Assembly (NCBI GenBank): GCA_019648995.1
Contig: BLXT01007882.1
Coordinates: forward strand, 633,290 to 655,231
Direction of reading: 5' to 3'
Source of the DNA: Plakobranchus ocellatus
Taxonomy: Eukaryota > Mollusca > Gastropoda > Plakobranchidae
Length of the DNA stretch: 21,942 nucleotides
The translations under genes were made by a program, and so were the position numbers. Within the stretch, counting starts at the first letter, position 1. Every line of letters starts with the position of its first letter. Positions 1 to 10,480 of the stretch are shown here, one piece after another. The notes beneath the pieces are model-generated. The model saw only the letters and a list, made by a program, of their open reading frames with translations, ran no database searches and was not told where the DNA came from.

Positions 1-369
1 AGACTTTGGCTCATCACCTAGACTGGTTCGGCCCTCCCCAAACCAAGTACACCATTGATACACTCTAGATCTTGACATAGCATTCTCACCATATGTTTCT
101 GCTATTTGTTTGTGAATTTCAGAAAGTTTTTTTCCTTTCGAAAACAAAAAAACGCACAACAGCTCTGACCTCCAGCTTTGACCACTCTTTGATGGGGGTA
201 GCCATATTGGAAGCAGTAGTGTTCAATAGTGCCTTCATCAATGGTGCTGAAACTGCGCACCGTGAAAGTTAATTTGTTGTACTGGTGTTTCCCGTTTACA
301 GAATTAAAAAATATTGATTGGTTCAAGAATTATGCCCCTTTTCCTGTTTCTTTTCGGACGTCCCTCGTA
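1..369 (-). mobile_element. Mariner-like DNA transposon, 5' end, cut by window edge
   Basis: The element reads leftward. Its outer end is probably at about 369, where the - strand begins TACGAGGGACGTCCG right after a TA dinucleotide, as expected for a Tc1/mariner terminal repeat next to its TA target. A leader of about 160 bp follows, then the transposase start at 205. The other terminal repeat lies outside the window, so the terminal inverted repeat is inferred from one end only. Confidence 0.7.
2..205 (-). CDS. Mariner-family transposase, N-terminal DNA-binding part (partial)
   Basis: Reading leftward from an ATG at 205-203 there are 68 uninterrupted codons to the window edge, beginning MATPIKEWSKLEVRAVVRFF. 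The later stretch KLSEIHKQIAETYGENAMS, then a YQWCTWFGEGRTS segment, is the hallmark of the helix-turn-helix (HTH_48-type) N-terminus of mariner transposases related to the SETMAR transposase part. This domain binds the terminal repeats; the DDD catalytic domain would lie beyond the left edge. No stop or frameshift is present in the visible part, unlike the other transposon genes here, so this may be a young copy. A different, longer reading frame overlaps it (326-102) but encodes nothing recognisable. The family call is firm; whether the whole gene is intact cannot be judged. Confidence 0.8.
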
Positions 370-578
370 TAAATGTTAATTTATAACGTGATATATTTTT
401 AGCGTGATAATTCGGAAATAATGCAGAGCTAACTAATTTTCAGTGACAGCAGAGCTGACTTTTTTGTTCTTCTAACTCCACCCAAACTCAACTGATTTAG
501 AGTAATTGATCATTAAGTCTAGTTCTTGTTTGTTCTAAGTCCAGTAAAAGCTTGAAAAAGAATTTGTATCCAATGCTT
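370..578. other. No gene seen
   Basis: AT-rich spacer between the mariner end and the LINE tail. It carries a short imperfect direct repeat, CAGAGCTAACT then CAGAGCTGACT at about 423-460. Nothing coding is recognisable. Confidence 0.5.
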
Positions 579-589
579 ATTCTTCTTCT

Positions 590-1040
590 TTAGGTACCTT
601 GTCTGGAACAGGCATTGGCGATCATGTTCCTCCACTCAAACCTATTTTCAGTTAAGCTCATAAAGTTCTTGTTGCTACCCTTGCCTATTGCCCATGACTT
701 AAGACTTTCAATAAACGTTATTCTTTGTCTACCTCTACTGCGGCTGCCTTCAATCTTTCTAATGATTGTTAAGTATTCTAAAACCACATCTCTACCGCTT
801 CTAATGTTTTCTCTGTTTCCCTCTTCACTGTCCAACAATCACCACCATACAAAAGTACTGACCATACATATGTTTTCATTACCCTTATTTTGGTTTTCAT
901 ACTTTTGTTTCTGTCTTCTAGTATTGGATTCATTTTGTTTCAATGTATTTTTAGCCATAACCATTCTTTTACTTATTTTACTTGTGCATCTGCCATCTGA
1001 TGTTATCAAGTAACCTAGATATTTGAATGACCCGTGGATA
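590..1040 (-). pseudogene. LINE reverse transcriptase, C-terminal remnant
   Basis: Reading leftward from about 1040, the first recognisable phrase is FKYLGYLITSDGR, a conserved piece just after the reverse-transcriptase domain in this LINE type. A frameshifted segment of about 50 residues follows, then WTVKRETEKTLEAVEMWF in another frame at about 835-780. From there the reading passes directly into RKIEGSRSRGRQRITF and the C-terminus ending RQGT with a stop at 590-592. Related elements have several tens of residues between the EMWF block and the GRGRQR block, so an internal deletion of about that size lies near 780. At least two frame changes are visible. Confidence 0.8.
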
Positions 1041-1131
1041 TGACTTTAAACGTTAAACTAACAATCGGTGACTAAAGCGGTAAATCTATCAGTTTTAAAT
1101 TGATGAAGAGGGAGGTGGTACCCAGTAGGAT
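1039..1131 (+). repeat. Inverted copy of the LINE 5' leader inside the LINE body
   Basis: This 93-bp stretch is the imperfect reverse complement of 3372-3465. Shared landmarks are GTTAAA, ACAATYGGTGRCTAAA, then TTTTAAATTGATGARGAGGG and ending ACCCAGTAG. It lies between two pieces of - strand LINE coding sequence: the reading ending QVTK at about 1132-1160 and the reading starting FKYLGYL at about 1033. The LINE coding region was therefore interrupted by a leader fragment in the opposite orientation. Confidence 0.65.
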
Positions 1132-1265
1132 TTTGTAACTTGTTTGATTTGTTCGCGTTTGCAAACGAGATTACACTTGCGGTTAAAGGATATCTACCAT
1201 CCCATATTATCAGGTAGCCAAGATAATTGAATTTTGTAACTTATCTTTTTTTCTTCTCCTTTGCT
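1132..1265 (-). pseudogene. Extra copy of the LINE post-palm segment
   Basis: At 1231-1190 the - strand reads FNYLGYLIIWDGR, a second version of the FKYLGYLITSDGR phrase found at about 1033. Downstream, at 1160-1132, it reads REQIKQVTK, which normally precedes the YLGYL phrase. The order is therefore VTK-FNYLGYL, then REQIKQVTK, the inverted leader fragment, and FKYLGYL. This means either a local tandem duplication of about 100 bp or two LINE copies recombined here. Confidence 0.55.
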
Positions 1266-1351
1266 AACGGAACAACATTTCAGCTATGGTCTTAGATTCT
1301 TACGCATTCTATGCATCAAAAAATGTAACAGCATTTTTGTAAAATCGCTCA

Positions 1352-1890
1352 TTAAACTAATTGTTCTATGAAGTTAAATTTTGTTCCTCCTGGTGTTGTA
1401 GGCAATACTATAAAAAGAGATTTACAAAGATCTTCTGCAATTGTACCACTATCGTATATTGCATTAAGAAGTTTTGTTGTCAGATCTATTCTTGAATTAT
1501 CTAATACTTCAATTATTTCTACTGGTATGTTATCTGGATCTGTGCATTTTGTATTTTTCATTTTCTTTATTTCTGCCTCTAACTCTTCTTTAAGGATAGT
1601 TGGGCCTTGTATGTTTTTCATTATCTCAGGTTTTTTGCGCCAATCATCTTTGAAAAGATCTTTCACATATTCTGACCATCTGTATAGTATTTCCTTTCCT
1701 TTCATTAACATTGTTCCGTCTTTGATTTGATGCAGCAAGGGCTACTTGATTTGATTTTCTTAATACTGATGTCCTTAATTTTAGGATGCATTAATTTGCT
1801 GTCTATATTCAACTTTTTCTCTATTTCGTTACATTGTTGATTTATCAATTCTTCTTTCGCTGCATTGCATTTTATTTTATTTTATTTTAT
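1352..1890 (-). pseudogene. LINE reverse transcriptase, N-terminal part
   Basis: The block from 1738 to 1352 on the - strand contains MKNTKCTDPDNIPVEIIE, which corresponds to the conserved K-x-GPDNIPVE entry motif of LINE reverse transcriptases, then a TTKLLNAIYDSGTIAEDL helix and an LPTTPGGTKFNF segment. In active relatives the last segment continues as a LPKKPG.. then R.ISL motif; here the frame is lost at about 1365 and the fingers-palm region with the catalytic FxDD box never appears. The piece from 1890 to 1740 encodes the charged linker after the endonuclease (NQQCNEIEKK-like) in shifted frames. Confidence 0.8.
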
Positions 1891-1897
1891 TTTTTTG

Positions 1898-2940
1898 TTA
1901 AGATCTTTGCATTTGGCCTCCATTTTTTTTTATTTGCCTCTTCCTTCCATCAAATCGAGTATTTCTTTCTTTATCGATTTCGTATGTTTTTTTTTTTTTT
2001 ACTTTTTTGCGAATGGTTTTCTCTATGACTTCATAAAAATAATTTTTCATATCTGACCATAGTCCTTCTACTTCTGAGATTTTGTTTAGAGTCTCGTATT
2101 TGTTATGCACAGCTATAGCAATTTTGTCTCTTAATTTTTCATCAGATTTCAGTGACTCCATTTGAAATTTAGGATTAGTCTTTGCATTTCGTAATTTCTT
2201 AATTTTTATTTGAAATTTACACATGACTGGGATATGATCTGAATCACAATCAGCTCCCGACAGGGATTTCCATGTTCTAATGATTTTTCGGATTTGTGTC
2301 TGACTGAGAATGCAATCTATTTTGTTTCTTCTTCCAGGTCCACTTTCGCCTAGAATGGTAATGTTACGAAGTATTTGAGATGGTAAAAACATTTATTTGG
2401 CACTATTCAATTAGCCTACTTCCACGCTCATTCAGTCCCTATGCCACTGTGCCCAACAATATCTACCCTTTCATTCCCAACTTTTGCATTGAAATCTCCC
2501 ATTATTATTATTATTAGGATGTCCTGGAATTTTAGATAGCCCCTTACTTTTTCTTTATTTTTTTCCAAAACTTTTCTACTTCTGCATCTTCACTGTCAGG
2601 TGTTGGTACATACACTTGAATAATGCATAGATTTTATGGTTTGGCTACCAATTTAGCTACAACTACTCTGTCTGAAATTAAACACCAACTCTCCAGACTT
2701 TTTGCTGTTGTTATATCATATAAGATACCAAGACCTCTTTCATGTGTATGTCCCCATGAGTAAATTAGAGTTTTACTACCTAGTTTCATGGAACCTGCCA
2801 CTTTCCATCTTACCTGAGCTAGCCCTATAATGTTAAGTTTTATTCTGTCTATTTCTTGAATAATATTTTCTAACTTTACTTTTTTGATGCAGTGTACGTA
2901 CATTCCATGTTGCTATTTTTTTATGTTTGTTCGGTATTAA
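1898..2940 (-). pseudogene. LINE apurinic-type endonuclease domain, broken
   Basis: The domain starts at about 2925 with ATWNVRTL, then VKLENIIQEIDRIKLNIIGL and QVRWKVAG (the E/QVRW metal-binding region) at 2880-2800, and a THERGLGILY block. Around 2500-2430 the GDFNAKVGNERV loop and GHSGIG appear in mixed frames. From 2390 the frame is open for 164 codons. It contains GADCDSDHIPVMCKFQIK, the terminal SDH catalytic box at about 2243-2235, then KAKTNPKFQ-like and SEVEGLWSDMKN linker blocks. This enzyme nicks target DNA to prime reverse transcription. A poly-A expansion at about 1989-2000 and two or more frameshifts disable it. A related fragment lies at 11604-11855 on the + strand. Confidence 0.85.
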
Positions 2941-3470
2941 TTTTGCGAGCAGACGCTTGATGACGACCTGAAGTTAGCTGCTGCACATGGCTATCCTTGC
3001 CTCACGAGGGATTTAGATTGGAATCACAAACTCCCTAAACGTTGTTAACTAGATTTTAATTTGGTTTTGCCTCATAATTTTTTTTCTTGGGAAGCTACAG
3101 CAGTGGTTCTCCCTTGTCCACTGCCGGCTTGTGTATAGATAGGCTCACTCCTAGTTGAGTTTTTTGTATATAGCCAGTCCACAACAAGGTGATCTCAGGC
3201 TTTCAGGCCCTCCGTCAGGCCAGGGCGCCGGTAGCGGGGCTCGAACCGGCTCACTGCTAGCCTTTGTTTCGAAACTAATCCACAAGGCAGAGGAGATCTG
3301 TGGACGGCCGTTGTCCAATGAATGATCTTGCGCCCTTTTCAGATCTTATTGCTTATTTTTAGTTCTACTGGGTCCCACTACCCTCCTCATCAATTTAAAA
3401 TTGATGGGGTTACCAGTTTAGCCACCAATTGTCAGATGGATGCAGTTTTAACGTCATAGCCAGTTTTTCT
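2941..3470 (-). other. LINE 5' leader with a Pol III B-box-like site
   Basis: This non-coding stretch precedes the endonuclease start. It contains GGTTCGAGCCCC on the - strand (about 3248-3237), close to the RNA polymerase III B-box consensus GGTTCGANNCC. No convincing A-box sits 35-50 bp upstream. A small perfect hairpin (CATCAATTT and its complement, 3392-3410) lies near the outer end. It could be a captured tRNA-derived SINE head or an internal promoter of the LINE; the first is suggested only by the B-box. Confidence 0.45.
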
Positions 3471-6042
3471 AAGTCCAAACAAATATAGATCGATCACCTA
3501 AGTCTATAAATCTTATCAATGATCCAGACTTTAGATTTGAGTTTAAATACTAGAATCTAATTCAATCTCTGAATTAGATTTCAGCTACACAAAAATCATA
3601 GATTTATAATCTAATCCAGACTTGTGCAGCTTTATTCATAAGTACAGTTCTAGATTAGGGCAATATTCTGTCAATTTCTTCTTTTACAACAGAAGTGATG
3701 AATAGTTTTATACATCGAACTTTTATCATTCTAAATCGTGACATGAATAGCCATTTCATTTATTTCCTTTATATTTGATAGTAAATGAGTGTAATCTTAG
3801 TGTTTTAATTAGCACTGACTTGTAGTTTGTACAGAATATTTTATAGATCTAACAAGATTGCTGCTACGCTATATACACTCTGGCTGCAGTATTGGACGTG
3901 AGCAAAGATATTGCCGTCTCCCCTCTTCTGAAGTCTTTGGTCCTCCAATGAACGACAAGGGATTGTTTCCAAATCAAAACCAGAGGCAGCAGAATTTGCA
4001 CCAACGTTGGGATTGAAGTTATGAGAATAGGCCTACTCTATCTTAAGTACCGGTAACACTTCTTTTGCATTTCAAGAAGAATGTGAGTGCAAATGATCAT
4101 TTCACTAAGGAATTGAAATCCACAAAAAGAAAATATTAAATAAAATATCAATATTCATCATTGATATTCCTAGATTGATGCAAGCCCTTCTATTTTTGTT
4201 AGAGAGTTGAAGATAAGACTTGCTTTTAGCTGAAGGGCTAGGTAGTTAAGTGAAATGATCACAATACTAATAGATTGTGATTTAAGCTGCGGGGAAAACT
4301 AACCAAAACATTTTAAAATGATTATGCCAGCAATTCAAAAGGTGCATTAGAATCTACAAACAAAGTAACTATTCCTACTACATCTTCATTTATAAAACAA
4401 AGAAATAAAAAATCGGAATATTGCCTGCAAAACGAGTAATTGTAGAAGAAACGTAGGCCTACTATGTGTTTTGAATATACTTTAAGAAGACACTTTTATT
4501 ATTGTGCGAATCATTTATATTTCACGATTTTTTCAAAAACTTGGATCCATTACTACAATCCCTGGTCTGTCTTCTGAACAACGTCATTTTCAGATTTTTA
4601 ACCTTTTCAAATTTTATTGTCGTCAGCTTAGTTCTTGCTTGCTCTAACTTCATTTTTTCAAAACCGGGAAGAATTTTTGTGATAAATAGGAGCTTCATTC
4701 GTATAGTGCACAGCTCTTTGGAAATGGTTCAAGAAAGCTTTTGTTGGTTAGCAATTGATTGAACTACGTTGGAATAATAACTACGTCCTTAATATAAATA
4801 ATGGATATACCTATATTTATTTTGAGATTGTATGAATATAAAAATGTATGCGCGTGTGATGAGTAAAATAAAATGGTCTGCCCTGCACGATGATTGGTGC
4901 AACGCTAATGACAGAATGCAAATCGAATGGTCTTTTTGGCGCTTGCGTAACGTAGCTGACATGAAGATTTACGATTGTTTTTAGTTAGCAGTAGATTGAA
5001 TTACTTGATGTCATTTTGGTATTAACACGTAAGTAATTTACACTTTACCATGTAATTACCATTTGCAATTTACAATTCACCATGTAACTACAATTTAGAT
5101 GCTGCTAAAGCTGATGCAAGATGTCAATTTAATTAAAGTTGTGTACTTCTTAATGTGATATCCGCTTCTGTTGTGCATTATTTGTGCCTGTCACTGCATC
5201 CTAAGTAATTTTCTGTCCGCTTATGTAATCCTTTTCTTTCTATTTTTTTCCCAATTTCCTCTCAGAGGACTGAGTTATCACGAGAATAAATTTTATAAAC
5301 AACTTAATACTGTGATTAGAATTTGCGCTTAGAAACCACACAGTTTGCAAAATTTGGTTCAGTTTTTGTTTTTTTATATTGGTATCTTACGACTGGGTGG
5401 TAAAATCTAAAATCACCTTGCAGTGGCAAGTATAATATATAATTTAATGAAATGTCTTGAAATTTTCAGTATTTTGAAAACTCTTATAAAACTAGATACA
5501 TGTCAATTTAGATGCAGGCAATAAACTTATTACATTCATATGTGTTATCAAAGAACATTGTGTAAGTGGAAGATAAAATAGGTGAATAAACCCAAAATCT
5601 TGGAGTCCCACCTTCTGCATTGGAATAATTCCATCTTTTCCTACCTTCAGCGCAAATTAAACCTATGTTTTTGTTTTGCAATGAAAAAAAAAAAGAGACA
5701 CATTTAGACCTTGGCGAGATCAGAATGATATTTATAAATACATATACAAGATCTCTTTTGTCTTATCTAGATGCATTTTAATCGAGAGGTGGAGTCTTTA
5801 GATCTAAAATTTAGCTACAGCTTATATTTTGAGAGTGCATAACTAGATTTTAGTTCTAACTACTTTTGAAAATTTACAGCTAGACAACTTGAATCTCATT
5901 ATATATTCTATTCATACCTAAACCTCATTAAAACCCAGTGAACAGACTCTGAAATCTGAGTGCAAGAAACAATCAAACTATGTGAAATGTAGTTAAAATA
6001 ATCAAGCACTGTAAACTAAAGAGGTACAGAGAGGCAAAGTCC
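3471..6042. other. No gene recognised
   Basis: About 2.6 kb of AT-rich DNA with scattered TAGATCTA-type words and a short repeated CCATGTAA(T/C)TAC phrase at about 5049-5092. The open frame at 4502-4762 (86 codons) is rich in F, L, I and S, has no recognisable domain, and looks like chance translation. No splice-bounded coding exon could be recognised. Confidence 0.4.
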
Positions 6043-6242
6043 CCCTGAAGCTGACGAATTTGTGCACTTTGAAAGTGAAAATGTGGCCTCTCCCGGCACT
6101 GAAATAGTGCATAATTAACATCCACAGGTGCACAACTTTTTCAGGGGAACGACGAACTTGTGCAATTTGAGAGTGAAAATATGGCCTTTCCTGGCCCAAA
6201 AATAGTACATGATCAAGATCAACAAGAACATAAACTTTGCAG
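6043..6242. repeat. Two-copy diverged tandem repeat, 98-bp period
   Basis: ACGAATTTGTGCACTTTGAA at 6054 recurs as ACGAACTTGTGCAATTTGAG at 6152, followed in both by AGTGAAAATRTGGCCTYTCC. The period is exactly 98 bp. The phrase CAGGGGA at 6142 recurs at 6240, so a third copy seems to begin and then break off. The two - strand open frames across it are translations of the repeat and not evidence for a gene. Confidence 0.75.
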
Positions 6243-7894
6243 GGGAGGGGTTGCGGAACCCGCGGAAACTCTCTCTGGATCCAACTCTGAGGATTGCGCT
6301 GGCATTTTGTCCAATCTGGAGTTGGAACACTCAAGAAATGAAGAGATTAATCCCTAGTTAGAAGACTGGAGTTTAAAAAAATGTTATTCTGACTTTACAA
6401 GGTGAAAATATGTTAGAGGAATTGCTTCAGCCAATTAAACTATATGGTTTTTGGTCTAAGATATGAAAAAAAGATATGTTCAACACTAATGCATTCAAAA
6501 CTAATAAAAATCTGATCCCAAACTTCAAGCTCGAATTTCTCAGTTTAACAAAATTGTGCGACAGAAGAAACAAGAACAGAGGTGGAATGTCTGGGTTTCT
6601 ACTGAGACCTTTGTTTTTAAACCTTTTCATTTCCTTGACACCTACAGGCATAGATCTAAATCTGTTTTTTTAGATATATTTTACATTCCAACAGACTCAT
6701 TCTCTAAATCTACACAACGTCTAAATTATTTAAAAGAAAAACTACCCCCCAATCCCAATAAAAATTGAGGACTGTAATACTTTGGCACCCAGATTCTTAT
6801 CAGCAGCGCCCTGGTCACCTGCCTTGCTGTCTGTTGTAACACATTTCAATACTGATGATGACAATACACTTTTATGGCAAGCAAATTGATCTTCCGTCTT
6901 TTCCTTGCTTATGTACGACAACTTCGATACTTTTCTCAACTAGATAGGCCTATTCTGACAATCATCTATGTGATGATTCTCGAAAAAATGCTATAGGTCA
7001 AATATTTATTTCAAGAAAACGGAAGATTGGCCGTAGCCAGGTTTTACAAGCAATTCAAATTATAACCAAATACCAATACTCGTGACCCCCCCCCCCCTTT
7101 TTTTTTTTTAAAGAAAAACGGAATAATCATATAAAAGTGAAAGCAAAATGTACACAGATCTTTAACATTATGTAAATGATCTTATTTTCTTTGAATTTAG
7201 TTATTTTCCTTAAGAGCTTAGATTTCATATTAGTAATTTATTTGAAAGTAAGCTTTCTTGTTGAAAGATTTAACTTTTAGGTTAAAAATTTTCGACACTT
7301 CAAACAACTTGTTTACACTTATTTGAGTAGTAACAAATTTTTCTGTGCTCATATTCAAGAGAGTTAGAAAAAAGGTTTAAGGTATTAATCAATTGTTAAC
7401 AAGCAAAACTTGACAAAGACTAATGCCAATTAAAAGCATATACATGTATGGTTGATTAGACATTTTCAATATGAACATGAAAAATAATTGAATATTAGAA
7501 GACATGTTCTTCCCAAGTGACAAAATGGTTATTGATAATAAATACGTGTGTATATAACAACACATATTGATATTTAATCTTATATGATGAAGTTGCAGAT
7601 ATATTCTTAAGCTTAGATGTAAGAATTTCAGTATTTTAACACATGATAACATGTCTTTATCTTTTTTTTTTTCAATAAAAAGTTAGTATAACAAGCATTC
7701 TGATCAGTTAACCTAAAATGATCTTTGTTTATCCATTAATTAAATAAAAAAAAATCCGAAAAATTGGTAATGATTTGGTCTTTGCGTTGATTTCAATAGT
7801 TTGAATCTAAGGCCACTGTTTTCTATGGTTATGTAGTAATTGATATTGATGAAATTGTCATTGAAGTAAAACTGATAGCTAATCAATTTTCAGT
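6243..7894. other. No gene recognised
   Basis: AT-rich sequence with short overlapping open frames in both directions at 6427-6939, none with a recognisable domain. A poly-C tract (7086-7097) runs directly into poly-T (7098-7109). The open frame at 7652-7389 on the - strand is hydrophobic low-complexity translation of AT-rich DNA. Confidence 0.4.
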
Positions 7895-8446
7895 TTATAA
7901 TTTCTCCATGTCATAGCGCTTTGGTGCTTTTGTCAGACGAGCGCTGTGCGCAAATGTTCTGTTGGCATCTGGGATTGTAGGTTGGACTGGTGGTGGATCT
8001 GCGTCTTCAAAGGCCACTTCAGCCACATCATTGGCTTGTTCATCTTCTATGAGCACCAGTCCTGTGCAAGGGTTGGTCATGCACTCACTTTGAGATGTTG
8101 TCGGTTTCGTGTCAAAATTTGACCATGTGGAGAGCTGATGAGATAGCTCCAAGGTTTGCTGCTGGCTGTTACCACTGTTGCGGGGTGCCACAGGCCGGTG
8201 TTGGTGTTTTACACTGACACTTCTCGGTTGTCTAAGAGTTGTTGGAGTGTTTTTGTGAACTTATCAAAGTAATGTTTTTGTGTCTTTTGTCTGTCTGAAA
8301 ATTGTTGACGTATCTCTTCATCTCATGAAGATTGACGAAATATCTGTTGAATCTGGGTATGTATTTTCCTGTTGAATAATAGTTCTACTAGCAATGGAAC
8401 CGTATGACCCAAGGGGGTCGATCTTGATCACAGCAGTGCTAGTAGG
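7895..8446 (-). pseudogene. Ty3/gypsy-type pol, integrase C-terminal end
   Basis: Reading leftward from 8446, the frame gives SRSTPL then LVELLFNRK (the stretch between integrase core and tail in Ty3/gypsy pol), then EEIRQQFSDRQKTQKHYFDK from about 8319. Next comes an LLDNREV segment, a TAA stop at 8211-8209, and in the same frame GLWHPATVV then PRSYLI and RNRQHL, the usual chromatin/DNA-binding tail of gypsy integrases. The polyprotein end lies in another frame: SARLTKAPKRYDMEKL with a stop at 7897-7895. In-frame stops (TGA near 8325 and 8430, TAA at 8209) and one frameshift make it non-functional. No LTR or polypurine tract is evident downstream. Confidence 0.8.
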
Positions 8447-8882
8447 TGTTACGACCCCCAAACATTGAGGCCGTTACTCTGTGTACCGAATTAAAAAAAA
8501 TTAAAATTACAGCAAACGACTTACGAGAGGAGAGACAAAAAACAAAAAAAAGAGAGAAAAAAAAAACAGGTTTAAACAAACATCTTCAAAACTACATTTA
8601 ATTTACGCTTTATATATATAACAAACATTCAAAAAGAAAATGAATTTAAACCACACACAATGAAAACACAAACCCAAAAAATGCCAAGTACTAACATTTC
8701 AGAATAATTATTTCAGATAATACTCTGCTATTGGTCATGACCATAGCAATTAAAAAGGGTAATATTTAAGATACAATCAGTCCAGCGGTGGAACCCAACG
8801 ATGAAGAATTGATTATATCCAACGGTGAAGAGTCAGCAGGGATTGCACTGACAAGGAAGAACTAGTGTCCCAGGACGACACC

Positions 8883-8987
8883 AGCAACCGCAAAAGTAGC
8901 AACAGAAACAGCAGTAACAGGATCAGCAGTATCCGGATCAGCAGCAAACTGAACAGCAGTGACAGGAACAGCAGTAACAGGACCTCT
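8883..8987 (+). repeat. 15-bp tandem repeat, seven units
   Basis: Seven back-to-back 15-mers follow the pattern AGYARCMGRAAYAGC, for example AGCAACAGAAACAGC and AGTAACAGGATCAGC. The period is exact through all seven. A short open frame starting at GTG (8865) would read them as SNRNS-type pentapeptides, but there is no other support for a gene. Confidence 0.8.
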
Positions 8988-9369
8988 TACTTCTTAAGAA
9001 CAAAATTTAGGCAAACCTCCGCCCGCTACATCTGGACAGTAGCACAGCAAAAATACAACTATTTAAAGTGGCAACATCGACATTCAACGTTATGACCAAA
9101 ACACTATTCACTCTAACCACAACAAAGACAGACCGGCAACCACGGGATTCACAACTAAGGACAAACCAACACAACACAGCATTAACTTCCCAAAATGAAA
9201 TTACAACAACTTACAACTGGACAAAAACACCTTGCAACCACATTTACACAAACTTGCTTGAACTTATTCATTATGCCCTAACTATTGGTTTTTTTTCCCT
9301 CAGTGTTGGGAGCGTCCCTTAATATATACTGGGATCAAACACACTGTCTATCAACGGTTACATGCAACT

Positions 9370-9490
9370 TCACAACAACAACAACAACTTAACTATATCG
9401 ACTGCACGAGAGGTTCACACCAAACAAAAAGGCTGAACAACGGAAATAGGCGACAGAAAACTTATATTATAATAATAATATAAATATATA
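9370..9490 (+). repeat. CAA and ATA simple repeats
   Basis: An (ACA)n run lies at about 9371-9388 and an ATA-rich run (AATAATAATATAAATATATA) at about 9471-9490. They mark a low-complexity part of the insertion. Confidence 0.6.
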
Positions 9491-9700
9491 GAAGTAGGAA
9501 AAGTTACACAAAGAAGAAGGCAGATAGATACGAGGCGAGCCAAATACAACGTCCACGCACGCAGGCGCGACAATGGAAAATAATCAGAATCTGCGTTACG
9601 AAATCTTATACCGTTAAATAAGTTAGTACATACTAATTCACTCTTGAGGAACTCTCCTCCAAGATACTACCTCATAGATCAATAGACTTATTGAGACAAC

Positions 9701-9805
9701 CAATAGATATAATTAATATGTACGATCTTTAGATATAATTTAGAGATATAATCTACAGGTACAACTAATAGATATACTCTACAGATATAATTAATAGATA
9801 TAAAT
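9701..9805 (+). repeat. AT-rich irregular minisatellite
   Basis: The words AGATATAATT, AGATATAATC and AGATATACTC recur about six times, separated by 5-20 bases. The period is irregular, so this is a degenerate array and not a clean tandem repeat. Confidence 0.6.
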
Positions 9806-10110
9806 CCCCACACTGTTCACTCGCACAAGCACACGCTTCTAAACTTGATCCATCGATGATTCTCGTCCGTTGAACTTGTAGTAGAATAGGGAATATAGTT
9901 CATAGGCACAGACAGTCAAATGTCCAAATAATTAAAAGTCCCGACACAACCTGGGTCCCAACCGTGTCCTTAAGCTCTCCACTTACATTCTCTGACTCCG
10001 ACACACTGTCATTCACCAGGCAGGTGACACGCCCTTACGCGAGGGACAATAAAACTAATGATAAAGGATACGGTATCAATTCAGTTGCATATACGTAGAT
10101 TGTAGACCTG

Positions 10111-10130
10111 TCTGCATAGGTCTGCATAGG
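10111..10130 (+). repeat. Short tandem duplication of TCTGCATAGG
   Basis: The 10-mer TCTGCATAGG occurs twice back to back, close to the left side of the sequence gap. Confidence 0.7.
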
Positions 10131-10174
10131 CACACAGTCTCAAGCATTAAATATCAATGCATTTAATTACGTTT

Positions 10175-10343
10175 NNNNNNNNNNNNNNNNNNNNNNNNNN
10201 NNNNNNNNNNNNNNNNNNNNNNNNNNNNNNNNNNNNNNNNNNNNNNNNNNNNNNNNNNNNNNNNNNNNNNNNNNNNNNNNNNNNNNNNNNNNNNNNNNNN
10301 NNNNNNNNNNNNNNNNNNNNNNNNNNNNNNNNNNNNNNNNNNN
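10175..10343. other. Assembly gap (169 Ns)
   Basis: A run of N bases. The true length and content are unknown, and any open frame spanning it is an artefact. Confidence 0.99.
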
Positions 10344-10437
10344 GTGATAAAATAGGAGTGTTCTTCTTGCAGCCAAAATCCCGCCGATCTGTAGATTCGT
10401 CCGGCTTGTGTTGTCACGAGGCCTGAAAAACCAATCA

Positions 10438-10438
10438 C

Positions 10439-10479
<41 letters not shown>
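10438..10479 (+). repeat. (CA)n microsatellite
   Basis: About 20 uninterrupted CA dinucleotides just right of the sequence gap, probably contributing to the assembly failure there. Confidence 0.95.

Positions 10480-10480
<1 letters not shown>

Larger units (their letters stand above)
579..3470 (-). mobile_element. Rearranged non-LTR retrotransposon (endonuclease plus reverse transcriptase LINE)
   Basis: Reading leftward, the order is a non-coding leader (3470-2940), an apurinic-type endonuclease (2940-2000), the start of the reverse transcriptase (1740-1352), then a C-terminal remnant ending at 590 and a GAAGAAGAA-type tail at about 579-590. The order and the typical phrases (NVRTL at the endonuclease start, a GDFNAKVG loop, an SDH box, and the terminal GRGRQRITF-like and RQGT segments) match the endonuclease-RT elements often mis-annotated as craniofacial development protein 2-like. 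The central reverse-transcriptase palm, including its catalytic aspartates, is missing and several frameshifts are present, so the copy is dead. Clade assignment (RTE-like or a relative) needs an alignment. Confidence 0.85.

Noticed and set aside
102..326. 74-codon - strand open frame
   Set aside because: It overlaps the mariner transposase in another frame; the transposase frame carries the conserved family sequence.
4502..4762. 86-codon + strand open frame
   Set aside because: No domain, hydrophobic low-complexity composition and no splice or promoter context; its - strand reading was also unrecognisable.
6427..6939. Several overlapping 65-74 codon frames on both strands
   Set aside because: Mutually overlapping, no recognisable motif; expected by chance in AT-rich DNA.
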